DNA of 64,000 nt from Phytophthora colocasiae (taxonomy: Eukaryota > Oomycota > Peronosporomycetes > Peronosporales > Peronosporaceae). Below, in pieces: positions 43,397-54,551 of the stretch. Position 1 is the first letter of the stretch. Every line of letters begins with the position of its first letter. The DNA lies in contig JAGKQI010000043.1 of the NCBI GenBank assembly GCA_018806915.1, positions 124,001-188,000 on the forward strand, written 5' to 3'. Made by a program: the position numbers and the translations under genes. Under the pieces are notes generated by a model. It was not told where the DNA came from, made no database searches, and saw only the letters and a list, made by a program, of their open reading frames with translations.

Positions 43397-46300
43397 ATGA
43401 GTGCCGATCAGTCTCCGCAGAACTACCAGCAGTATGGCGAGGAGGACATCCTGGTGACGTCACCCACCTCATACGCGCTGCGCGAGTCTATTCGCCGCTC
43501 GTCATCCTCAGCTTCAGCGGAGATGAACCCGCCGCCGCTACGCACCACTCAGAGTGCGGACCAGACCCGGCTTCCGCGCACTTCTTCACGTGGTAGCATC
43601 TTCAATCGAGCGCCGCCCCCACCACCACCTCATTATCCTCCGCAGATTCCTGCGGCGCCTCACAGCGGCGGAGCATCCAACGCAATGCCTCGCCCTGTGT
43701 CTAACCCTAATCTGGACATGATGCATGAGCAGAGCATCGAAGGTAGTGGCCATTTGGGCCACTCGCTCGGCCCGAACTCTACACCCTACGGAAACCAGCA
43801 GTTCGCCAATACTGGAGGCGGCAGTACCAGCTTCAACCCTGCTGCTACGACAATGGGCTTCGCGGGGTCTGATTTCAGTCAAACAGCCCCTGTGAGCAAC
43901 GCTGGTGCCAGTCGTCGCTCTGTATCAAGACGCAGTATCTTCAGTCGGGAGACATTCATGCTTACGCGCGGCGAAAAGGAGTCGCGCATGACGATTCCGG
44001 AAGGAACCCCCACGGAGATCAGGTGCGAAGGATACTTGACCAAGAGAGGACACTTGTTTACGAACTGGAAGACGCGCTACTTTACGTTGCGTGGCAACGT
44101 ACTAGAGTACTATTCGAGCGAGGAGAAGAGCAAGAAGTATGGCGCCGTGACGGTGGAGAAGGTGGCTACATGGTCAGGTGAAGCGCACGGATTCATGTTC
44201 TACACCACGAAACAGATTCCTTATTACGTGTATGCATCGTCGGAGTCGGAGCGGTCGAGATGGCTTCGAGCATTGAAGGAGTATATGGTGGAGACTGAAG
44301 ACGTGAGCTGCGAGGGATATCTCACGAAGCGCGGCCACCTAGTACCGAGTCAGCGCATGGCGTACTACGTGTTGAACGGTACGTCGCTGCGCCACTATGC
44401 AGATCAGCAGGCATATCGTGACAATCAATCAGCGATGGCAGAAGTAGAAATACGGTCTGTTGCGCCATGGGATGGAGAAGCGAATGGTCTGATGTTCATG
44501 ACTGTGACGGGAAATGTGTTTTACGTGATTGCGGACACTGTCGGGGAGCAGCAAAAATGGCTCGCGACTGTGAAGAACTCAACAGCCAACGTCCCAGAGC
44601 CTGTGTCGTGTGCAGGATATCTGACGAAGCAAGGCCACAAGCGCAAGAGTTGGAAGAAACGCTACTTCATTCTGCGAGGGCACACTATTTCGTATTACTC
44701 GGATTATGACATGGCAAATAACGCAAAGGGCAAGCCACTAGCAGAAGTGATAGTTGAAGACGTGCAGAAATGGGATGGTGAACCGTTCGGCTTTATGTTC
44801 ATGACTAACGAGCAGGTGCCGTATTATGTATACGCTGATAACGATCGCGAGCGCAACAAGTGGATGAATGCGTTGAACAAGCTTAACGCAGTGGAGGAGG
44901 AGCCCGAGATTGAGAAGAAGCGTTGTCCGAACTGTAACGCTGTTCTCACTGGCTCTCGTTTTTGCGGAGCGTGTGGTTTCAACTTGCGCGGCACCACCGT
45001 TGGTGAACGTGCCTCGCGGGCGCAAACGATTAATGATGAAGTTGATGATGAAATCGATGGACGCGATGACATCGACGAGGAAACGACTCCGTTTGATGAA
45101 CTTGAAGCTTTATCTGAGGGTGCGCGGACACTATTGCTTGCTGTAATGCAGACCCCCGACGGCGTTGACATTGGCGATAAGGACGGTGGGTACCCCAACC
45201 GAATGACGAGAGGCTCTTCACAGCAGCAAATGGGTCAACCGGACGACAACAATACTTCTGCTAGGTTCGACCAGGACATTGCTGATGTTGTTAGCGAAGT
45301 GGAGGCCCGCGAGAAGCGGCCTCCACCAACATACGCTGATTCAGATGAGGAGGACGATGTTAAGGCATCCTCGTACAACGCCAAACCGACGCCTCGCTCA
45401 CCAGTTCAACGATCAAGCGATAGGTCAAGCAGTGACGCAGAGTCTCCGGCTCCATCACCACATACTTCTCGCGAGACTTCATCACCGGTTGCAGCGCCAC
45501 CAACACCGCCTAAGGCAAAGAAGGAACCGTTGAAGCCCAACTTCGGTATTGTAGAGCCAGAACCCAAGCGACACAGCTTTACCTCGTTCAGTGATTCTGA
45601 AGAAGAAGAGTCGAAGGCGGAACCGAAGCCTGCCCCCGTGCCGGTCCGCACTTCTTCTCGGTCTTCGGGGGGTTTGTTTATGGCTGGTATGGGACGCCGT
45701 AAAACGACGGCGATGATTGCAATGGAGTCGAGTAGCGACGACGAGAGTGGTGATGACACTGAACTCCCGACGAAACCGCCTTCCGAAGCGTACAAGAAGA
45801 GTGAGGATAAGCCGAAGGACTCTGACGACTCCGATGTGGAAGAAGACAAACCCACGGGGGAGAAGGATGAAAACCACGAACGCAAGAGTTCCGCTGACTC
45901 TTTGGAACTTGATACTCGCGGTATTTCTGCGTTCGAGGAGCCTATTGAGCTACCGAAGCTGAAGCATAACGTTAACCCGTCGATTCGGATGAGTGAGCGT
46001 ACGGACAAGAAGGATATCTACAACTTCATGGAGAAAGAGCTGGATTTCACTCCTCAGTTTGTGCCATCAGCCGATTCTCCTGTGCGTTGCCGGTTTTATA
46101 GCTCCATGGCTTACACAACAGCGAAGAAGGTCATCCTCTTCTTGTCCGATTCTGGCCCTCTTGGCCTTTGGAAGCAGGACCCTGATAATGGGAAGTTGAC
46201 GATTGACCACAAGTGGTCCATGACGCCCTATTTCAGTCGTGCCCAAGAAGAGGGGTACGGGATTGTTGTCTGCAACCCTTTCTCGAACACGGCGGTCGTA

Positions 46301-48162
46301 TACGAAGCAGGGGGCTTTGAGCGTGAAGTCCCAGTTCCAAACTCCTCCACACCCACGGAGCACGCCCTTTTCGTATGGGACCAATTCATTACGAAATGCA
46401 AAGGCCAAGTGTCGATCATCGCGTACGCTCGTGGTGGCGCTCTGGTGAAGTCAATCTTGGAGACGTATGAGATGAGCGCTCGCGAGAAGATTCACCGCAT
46501 CGCATTGATTGAGTCTAAGCACGAGATTGACCACAACGAATCCCCCGGTATCTTGGAGCTTCTTGGACGCCGATCAATTAACTGGGAGGCATCTTACGAG
46601 CCACTTGGTGCTCAGATCGTGGATTCTCAGGCCCGTGTGAACTGTGTGTGTTTGTCGTTGGGGTTCATGCCTTCACAAGAGGCTGACAACACACCTAAGA
46701 CACTTGAGAAGGCTGAAGATCCTGCTTTTGCGTTCATTGGCGCCACCCCGAACCAGCCTGGAATGACTGCTGTTGTCAAGTTCGTCCGATCGGAGCTGAG
46801 GAGACGGAAGACTGCTTCAAAGCCTATTGGCCGTCCTCGGCGGCAGTCTAACATAATTGTAATCGGTGAGACCGATGGCGATGAATCGAGCGATATGTCT
46901 GGTGGCGCTGAGGAAGGCAAGAACGGAAACAATGCCAATGGTAGCGGTAATGGCAATGATAACGAGGATGGTAGCAAAATCAAGGCTACGTACTATCTGC
47001 CGAAGCCAGTGCCTAAGCCCAAGCGCACTTCTGGGTCTAGTAGCGGTTCCAGTGGTGATAAGCAGCGTTTGATCTCTGACAAGGACTTTGAGCTGATGAA
47101 GGTTGTCGGACAAGGTGGTTTTGGTAAGGTGTTCTTGTGTCGCAAGGTCACTCCGCCCCACCAGGGCGATTGCTACGCAATGAAGGTGCTGAAGAAGCAG
47201 CAAGTTGTTTCGTCGGGGCTGGTGAACACGACGATGGCTGAACGTAAAATCCTGACAGAGATTTCTCATCCGTTTGTCGTCAAGCTGCACTACGCTTTCC
47301 AGAGCGAGTCAAAGCTGTATCTCGTGATGGACTACCTCAGCGGTGGCTCTTTGGCCACGCACCTGCGTCGGCGTCGTAAGTTCCCGGAGGAGTGGGCTCG
47401 CTTTTACGCTGCCGAAGTTGCTGCTGCCATTGCACACCTTCATAGCGCCAACATCATTTACCGAGACGCTAAACTTGAGAATGTGCTGATGGACCATGAC
47501 GGTCACGTGCGGATCACGGACTTTGGTCTCTCGAAGGTTGGCGTCTCTGGCCTGAAGGGTGCTACTACTTTCTGTGGCACAGCTGCATATATTGCTCCTG
47601 AGCTATTGAAGGGCAAGGCGTACGGCAAGGCTGCCGACTGGTGGTCATTCGGCATTCTGCTGTACGAAATGATTGGCGGAAAGCCACCCTACTACCACCG
47701 CAACCGCGACATTATGTTCCAGACCATTTTGAAGCAGGACTGGGTTACTTTCTCGCCCAGTTTCTCGGACGCTGCGATTTCACTCATCAACGGGGTATGT
47801 TAGAACTGTTCTTTTTCTCTAGTGTGGATTTGTGCTAACGTATGTGTTGTTGTTGTTTGCCATTACAGTTACTTACGCGCGACCCAATGATGCGTCTTGG
47901 CAGTGGCCCACGAGGTGCAGACGAGGTGCTGACGCACCCGTTCTTCGATAGCATTGACTGGCCAGAGCTTTTGGAACGCAGAATGCAGCCGCCGTTTAAC
48001 CCTGGCGTGGGCAAGATGGACACGCACTACGCGCCTCGCAACATGAATGAAATTACGGCGCGTGACCGTGAGCCAAGTGTGATGATGGCGAAGACCGACC
48101 GGCCGAACGACTTCGATGGATTCAGCTTCGTGGGACGGCCTTCGTCGCTGTCAAATGTGTGA
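43397..48162 (+). CDS. Triple-PH-domain AGC protein kinase with Arb2-like domain
   Basis: 1563 residues from exons 43397-47794 and 47869-48162. Order: Pro/Ser-rich N terminus; three PH domains opening CEGYLTKRGH, CEGYLTKRGH and CAGYLTKQGH (about 208-300, 304-395, 403-494); a zinc ribbon CPNCNAVLTGSRFCGACG (about 510-530); a long acidic phospho-type region; an alpha/beta-hydrolase-like Arb2-type segment (about 890-1090, with KVILFLSDSGPLG and GYGIVVCNP); and a complete AGC kinase (about 1226 to the end) with GQGGFGKV, AMKVLKK, YRDAKLENVL, DFGLSK, FCGTAAYIAPE and a C-tail hydrophobic motif FDGFSFVG. Exon 2 supplies RDPMMRLGSG and the C-tail. Phosphoinositide-recruited signalling is likely. The usual L in R-D-L-K is A here, but catalytic residues remain. 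The kinase belongs to the AKT/S6K/SGK-like side of AGC. Confidence 0.9.
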
Positions 48163-48496
48163 TTAGTGAAGAAGACCTGCGAGGCAGGATACGTTTGCTG
48201 ACCTACCGACACGCAAGAAGAATGAAATCAATCAACCATCGCGGAACAAGTTTGCGTGTGGATCAGCAAGAAAACAATAAAAAAAGGGAAGACGAGATAA
48301 TGGGTCGAGGGAGCCGCGGCGGCCCTTTAGAACGCGGGCCGAGCGCAAGACCAAAATAAGCAGTCGGAAGGCGCGAGTATGTCTCGTGCCTCGTGGCATC
48401 AGCGTACCGGGAAACAAGTGAACATGTTGAAATTTGGAGTTAAGGGATCGAGTTCATTCATGTTCGGGTGCTGCTTTGTGCTGTGTCTTGCTATGA
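48163..48496. other. Convergent 3' region
   Basis: About 330 bp between the kinase stop and the beta-helix gene stop. It should hold both polyadenylation regions; an AATAAA string near 48277 would suit the kinase gene. Nothing else seen. Confidence 0.5.
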
Positions 48497-51378
48497 TCAG
48501 GTACAGGTTGTCGCGAAGCAGTCGATGGAGCAATCGTAGTACAGGTGCGATTTGATCCCAGTTCCGTCGCAGTCTCGCTGAGCTTCGAAAGGTCCTGTGC
48601 AAACAAGCGATGGTGGATCGGATTCGTAGCCGCTGGCGCAGGCTAGAGATGTCCCAAGTGCCTGCTGCAGTGCCGCATTGGAATTGCCACAGCCGTCGTC
48701 CTGGACACAAGGCCCACTGCATGTTTCCTGGTACGTTTGCTCGGCATAATTGCAGCTTCTAGTAACGATCTGCCACTTCGCCTGTGTCTGTAGATCGAAA
48801 ATCTGGTTTGGAGTGACTACGTGGAAGCCCATGTACACGTCGGTGATTGAGTTGAGGTAAGACGATGCCGTAGCCTCCAAGTCAATCGTCTCTCCAGGTC
48901 GCACCACAACTTCTCGAGAGGTGGCGGCGTTCCAAGCTACACCCGACCCGGTTACTCGCAAGCGAGCGTCGTTATTGTGCACCGAACAGCAGCCAGAGCA
49001 ACTGGTGTACGTGAATGGCACCTGCTCGCCATACAGAGATCCGACACGGCCACTACCAGACAAGCATTCAGGGGCTCCCACGAGTTTCGCCACCGTGTTA
49101 ACGTCGAATCGGAGCAGCGGCATAGTCACTGTGTACTTGGTAGCAAGAATTGGCGCTGGAGTGATGGGTATGACAATGTCATTGATGGGTCGAAGTAAAG
49201 GGAGCCCGTCATCGTAACTTGCCCCTTTGGCATTGGTTACATGATATGCCGCTGCAGGGAACAGTGGCTTCACAGCCGCATTGACGTTTGTACTGGTTGG
49301 GATACCAAAGACGAGATTGCCGTGGATGGTTGATTGCTTCGCTCCAACCACCATAATGGCCGCTGAATGTGCCACTTGCTGACCAAAGTGATGCACCTGG
49401 TTAAACGAAATATTGATCGCCTGTGGAACCAGTAGGTGTGCTAACACAGGCTCCTGGAACGAATTGATTTGGAAGCCGCGTCTTGCTAGCACCGAAATGC
49501 CGTTGCTGCCCAAAATTGACACGTTGTTGTTGACGACCTGAACATTGCTGTTCTCCCCGGAAAGCATTAGGGCGTTACCACCGATCTTGTCGAAGTTGCA
49601 GTGCTCGATGACTGCATTCGTCACGGACTCCAAGAAAACAGCAGCGACGCGTGTCATGGGCCATACCGACCCAGGAATGCGCTCATCTGAATTTCGCAAG
49701 TTTTTTTGTAAGCTGGAGGAAACATACAAGTACAAGTACACAGGAGATGAAGCAGATGCAACTTACAAATATTGAGGTGGTGAAGCTGGGTGCCCGAGAA
49801 TGTGAGATAGCGGAAGCGCAGGTTCGACACCTTGGTAAGCGAATTAGTCTCCTGCAGTGTTGTGTGAGCGTGGGTGGGCGTAACGTACTGGTTCTCACGA
49901 GAACCGCTCACGCGCAGTAGTTGGTGAAGCCACGGGATCTCAACCACACTGTTTGCCAGCAAGGACGCTGTAGCTGAAGATTTCAACGGGATCAAGTATA
50001 GGAAACGTGTCGAGACGTCGAAGAACCACTCACCCGGCGAATCAAGCTCTTGGGCAACGTTTTCCACTCGAACGGCAGGATCAGCATCGGAAGGGAAGGA
50101 ATCACCGGGTCCATCAGTGAAAATGTCGTAGGAAAGTTCGGATCCACCAGCCCCCAGTTGTATTGTTGACGTTGAGCTGTCAACAGAGGTGACTGAGTAG
50201 CGCAAACTCGAAGGTTGTTGGCGCTGAGGCTTGAGCTCCACCATGATATCTTTCACATTAGTCCATGTGGACACTCGAGTAGAGAAAGTGGTGGGACTGT
50301 AGACAACTTTCGAGTCTACGGCGTGGACTGATTCATATGAGCAGCTTAAAGCCTGCGAAGACGAGGAATCGGCCAAACAATTCGGGAACCCAGCACGCGG
50401 CATCATCACGCCATCCACGTACAACGTCGTAAATGTAGCAAAGTCTTCGGGCTTAGATGGTATGACGCCTGCGAGACCTGGCAGGACCGAGGACAAGTCT
50501 GTTCGGAAGACCTTGAGCACTTGAGAGCCGACAGTAATCGATCTATCCAGAGTCCACGCCAGCGTTCCAGCATTTACTAGCTTGGAGCCCGAAATGACCA
50601 CCTTCTCGCACCCACGACAACTGAGTGAACAGATCTCGACGCAATCCTCTTCCTTGCGTAGATCTTTGCCGAACAAGTGCGTGAATTTGCTGTAGAAGAT
50701 CTCACTGTATCGCTTTCGAGCGATGTGATTCTGGCACGAGGTCATACAACCTGAAACACACGTCGCTACTGGACTCCCTTCAGCGTAGCAGGTGTGACCG
50801 ATATCATTGTTCTTGTCGACGCACACGGTGCCAATGTCCGTCCCCACGGCTTGAGCTGGTGCTAGTGTTACCTCAAGTGAATTGGCGCTTCGGTTGACTC
50901 CCATTTGTGCGAACGGGTCTACTGGTCCCTCCCACTTGTTGATATCACCAACGCCATTCCAAAGCAGACGCGGAGGTCGTCCCTTTCCAGAGTCATAAGG
51001 GAACGTTCGGATGGATACGGCAGCACTTTCCACTGCTGCATCGCAATATGCTTGGTACGTGACTATGGCGTCCGTGGACGCTCCCGAGTCCTCGCTGGTA
51101 AAGTCGAACGTTGACGACAAGGCATACCGCCCAGCACGGAGAAAAACGTTGATGGGAACGTTAGCGTTTGCTGGAAGGTTGCTGTAGAGACGAACTTGTT
51201 GTTGCGCCCGCGTGAGTGTCTTGAACGGTCTCGAGAAGCTCCCGTCCGAACTCCCAGTATCACTTCCCGAAGGAGACACGTACAGGTCGATGGAAGCCGT
51301 AACAACCTGTACAATAGTGAAAAGCACAACCAACAATGAACACCTGCAGCCTTGGCATCGTGAGTTAGCAGCACCCAT
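48497..51378 (-). CDS. Secreted right-handed beta-helix (pectin-lyase-fold) protein
   Basis: 933 residues from exons 49767-51378 and 48497-49686 (80-bp intron, joint at HLNI-YERIPG). The N terminus has a classical signal peptide, hydrophobic LLVVLFTIVQVV then TA-S, with likely cleavage before SIDL. The mature start, DLYVSPSGSDTGSSDGSFSRPFKTL, is typical of extracellular parallel beta-helix proteins. Later segments such as AVIEHCNFDKIGGNALML and STIHGNLVFGIP repeat the N-N/H-N helix-turn pattern of pectin-lyase folds. A Cys-rich insert lies near 205-275 (CVSGCMTSCQ, CVEICSLSCRGC), and the C-terminal end is also Cys-rich. A polysaccharide-acting enzyme or host-surface protein is plausible, but no catalytic triad was identified. 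The ATG at 51378 is preferred to a GTG two codons earlier. Confidence 0.78.
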
Positions 51379-51505
51379 TTGCACAGACGTCGGTTGAGAG
51401 ACATCCAGATTTATCCGTTCATGTTACTGTGGACTTCATTTCGCTGGTATGATGAACCGCTACAATAGTTTTCGCAGCATCTTATACCCGGTTGATAACT
51501 TGTTT

Positions 51506-52654
51506 TTACCCAGTCGTCGAGTTCGCCAACGCCAGGATGGTGAAACGCATTTCACCTTCGTCTCGGTCCATAAACTTCTTAATGACCTGGCAGGCGTCCT
51601 GCAGAAGAGTGTCCGGGCTGGAAGCTCCATGGTTGATAGGGCGTTTCTTGCGGCCATCGAGCTCGTACAGGTTGCCATCCATGCAGCTTCATACGAATCA
51701 AAAGCACAAACCTTAGTTAATCATCAAGAGCTGAAGTGCAGCAAACAACTTTATACCTGAAGCACACGAAGTGGGTATTGATCGGGTCATCCACACTCTC
51801 CAATTGCTACAAGAAAGAAGTCAGATACACCATCTACTGTTCAATATTATACCAATCCATCGCACCTCCGACTGGCCTCCTTCCGCTGCACTACTGTGTG
51901 TCTCCTCCAGCTAAAACAAACAGCAAACAGCCCAAGCGTTAGTTACGACCTCGAACTACTTCAGCCTAGTTTTAATGTCCAGCAGCCTACCTCGTCGTCT
52001 TCTTCGAGATATTGGGCAATTTCCTCGGGCGTTTTGGTCTTGGTCTTGTTGAAAAACTTGTCCAAGTAGCTGCCAGGAGCTGTCCAGAATAAAAACATGT
52101 TAAAACTGCTAGTTTATGAATTATACCAGCCCAAACACTCACTGAGCTGCACAAGATGGCGCATGTTGCCGATGGCGTGCAAGATGCCTACTGTGCCGCA
52201 CGCGTTGCCTGCAGTAAAACCAAAAATACAATACATATCAACATTTCACCACTTCAACTTCAATACCGCAATTCATCGCACCAACAGTCTGGCGCATGTA
52301 GTAGACGTTGGGAGACACCGTCTGACCCTCTTTCTCAATTCTAGCAGCCTCCAGCTTATCCGCCGCCTCCGTCTGCATCACATCACATGTTATAACATTC
52401 TAACCCAAAAAAAGAGTAACGTTGTTTCAACATAAAACCAGCTGTTTTCGTACATGAGGTTTAATCGGGAAGAGCATAATGACTGCCACTACCGGACTCG
52501 GTACCATAGCGAACGCCCACTCCTCCGTGCTCAGTACATCACAGAAGCTGAACTGAGCAGTGGGGAAGCCCATCTTCTCCACGTACGTGTTCATGACCTC
52601 CGGGTTGGATTCGAGGGGAAACCAGCGCTTGTGCTTGCCTTCATCCTCACTCAT
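51506..52654 (-). CDS. Ubiquitin carboxyl-terminal hydrolase, UCH (peptidase C12) family
   Basis: 240-residue cysteine peptidase that removes small adducts from the ubiquitin C terminus, similar in size to UCHL3. Seven exons: 52454-52654, 52282-52372, 52143-52208, 51991-52079, 51866-51910, 51757-51806, 51506-51686; all introns are GT-AG and total coding length is 723 nt. It starts [14 protein letters not shown] as family members do. Active-site Cys is in [14 protein letters not shown], His in THFVCF, and Asp in LYELDG; all three are present after splicing, plus the crossover-loop region around [10 protein letters not shown]. The exon-dense structure contrasts with the mostly one- to four-exon genes nearby. 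The 3' end lies 128 bp from the oppositely oriented beta-helix gene start, so these two are in tandem on the minus strand. Confidence 0.92.
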
Positions 52655-52745
52655 CTTGGCTACTTTTCTTTGATAGAGATCTCAATAATTGGATCCCTTA
52701 ATAAAGGGTTAACATATCTAACCCCCTATTTAACGTCAATAGTTT

Positions 52746-53205
52746 TTGGATAACCCCCTATTCGAAGCCCACACTATAGTAGACCTATGTCAACTCAGAG
52801 TTCCTCAAGATGATGAGAATTGGCCTGAAGAGACCCTCTCGACGTCAATGCTGGAGAAATGGAAAGCTACCAGACTTCGCTCTACAAGATCTATTGGAAA
52901 TGGGTCTTGCTTTTGGCTTGAGTCAGTACAAGTGGGGTCATTTCCATCCTACCCGCTACTTCGAGCTCTACGGACATTCTGATGTGCCTCCTCAATTTCG
53001 TGTTACGCCTGGAGATCATGAGTGGCCTGAAAAGCTGTGGAGGTTGCCTATTGGCAACCGAGTCTTCTGTATCCGCTACCAGGGGAGCTTTAAGGCGCAG
53101 ATTGCGAAGGACAGAGAGACATTGGACAGAGATGCTGAAGCGGAAGGACAAGTGACGAGATATGGTTTGGAAAAGTTGTATGCATTGTTGCGTCTTTCGC
53201 ACTAA
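52746..53205 (+). pseudogene. Fragment of an oomycete helicase-associated-type repeat protein
   Basis: Two overlapping frames give pieces of one repeat type. The first (52746 on) has LRVPQDDENWPEETL; the second (52810-53205) has KLPDFALQDLLEMG, FELYGHSDVPPQFRVTP, WPEKLWRLPIGNRVFCIR and ends YGLEKLYALLRLSH. The pattern 'H-G-x-x-x-V-P-x-x-F-x-V, then W-P-x-x-L-x-x-x-x-L-G-x-x-V-x-x-I-R' is that of helicase-associated-like repeat proteins that occur as large families in Phytophthora. A single frame change near 52865 links the two pieces, with no obvious intron. There is no N-terminal region, so this is most likely a decayed gene remnant rather than a working gene. Confidence 0.5.
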
Positions 53206-53213
53206 CTCTCAAG

Positions 53214-54407
53214 TTATTCAATTGGGGTGGAGGCGATGGTCTGAAGGACGACTCCACCCCAGAAAGATTCCAGTGTTTGAAGCACTTCTACCTCAACAAC
53301 TTGACCACTGAGACGGTTGGCTACGACCAGGACGGCTGCTGTAGCCTGAATGGACCCACGACTGCGTTGGGCCAAATCAAGCCTTGAGGTTGGAAAGTTA
53401 GTGAGTGCAGAGGTGTATGTAGTTTCAACTGTAACGTACAAGTGGAACGTCTCCATTTCGACTGTGTGGAGGTCTGGGTGGGCCGTAGTGAGATCTTCTA
53501 GGAGCTTCTCGTTGCGGTCATCAAAATTCGAGTCCAGACGGCCTGCACAAGCAAGAGTCAGTAGAGTGGTTACCAAATAGATACTGTACATACCTTGGGA
53601 GCTGTAGAAGGAGCAAGCAGTAGCGTTGAGTCCATCAAAGACTCTCAACGCCTCGCGATCACTGGAAGCAGCGATGCTTGGCTCAGTGCGAAAAGCAGTG
53701 AGCTTGTCCTCCATCGAAGCAACCAGCTAGTACGAAGTGAAAAGGTTAGAAACGAACTTACTTCATACTTTTCAATCTAAAAGACCAGACTCACCGCCTT
53801 CGATAATGTAGAGGACGAGGGCATCACGCGAGACACTCGGTAGCAGTCTTCTTCACTGGCATCCGAAAAAAAAGCGTCCGGGTTGCGCGTGACCATGATG
53901 GAACCTTTGCCGTTCACGACGACGCTGCCGGGAGGAACCTCCTTCCGTACAGCCCCGCACGTCCCGAATCTACCATCAATAGGTTCATCAAGATGTCTTT
54001 AAAAATGCTTTAAGCCCACCACATTCACCCTACCGGATGATGCTCATCGGTCCGTCCACCACTGCCCTCGTCTCCCGCACGACAAAATCCATGTTAGGGA
54101 CACCCTAAAGTCCCAATATCAACGTTACATGTAGCCCCTCAACAATGTCAATATTCCTACTGCATACCATTCCTGTCGCTACAATGGACACTGGTACCCT
54201 CTTGACCTTCCCTGAAAACGTTGTAAACCCTCGTGCAGACTCGAAAGTCTCGAATTGTCCATCGTCCAGTAACTGAGCCAGCAGTTTAGCCCGCCCCAAA
54301 CTCCCAACCGACACGATGCGGTTAGCCACTTGCCCAGTCTGAAGACCCAAATGGAGCACTGTGCCATCGCTATGCGTAGGCATCGCATTGGTATTCTGGT
54401 AAGCCAT
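53214..54407 (-). CDS. Uridine phosphorylase-like nucleoside phosphorylase (5 exons)
   Basis: 315-residue protein of the PNP/UDP phosphorylase family, which splits uridine (or related nucleosides) with phosphate in salvage. Exons: 54168-54407, 54034-54104, 53795-53969, 53594-53726, 53214-53542; introns are 52-68 bp and phases agree. Landmarks after splicing: VSVGSLGRAKLLAQLL with the phosphate-site G-x-x-x-R, VSIVATGMGVPNMDF, SIIRFGTCGAVRKEVPPGSVVV (the family's R-x-G-T-C/S-G), and VEMETFHLY (nucleoside/ribose-binding M-E-x-E). Splicing corrects a readthrough into GYCR-like intron sequence after ATGM. Uridine preference is suggested by eukaryotic UPP-like motifs but not certain. Divergent from the PA-ankyrin gene with 144 bp between starts. 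Confidence 0.88.
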
Positions 54408-54551
54408 TTTCCGAAAAGAGATTTCTTCACAATGAAAAGATGGATACACACATATGGATACATCTGCGACGTGTGAGAATATCTGATCCTCGTAATCAGA
54501 TCTAAAAAGATCCGCTCGAAAGGACGCACATTGTGTCATTGATCCTCGCAA
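54408..54551. promoter_or_regulatory. 144-bp divergent promoter
   Basis: The two starts, 54407 (minus) and 54552 (plus), are separated by 144 bp that must hold both promoters and leaders. TCATTG-type initiator-like strings are present in each direction (GTCATTGATCC just before 54552; TTTTCATTGTG on the other strand). Confidence 0.5.
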
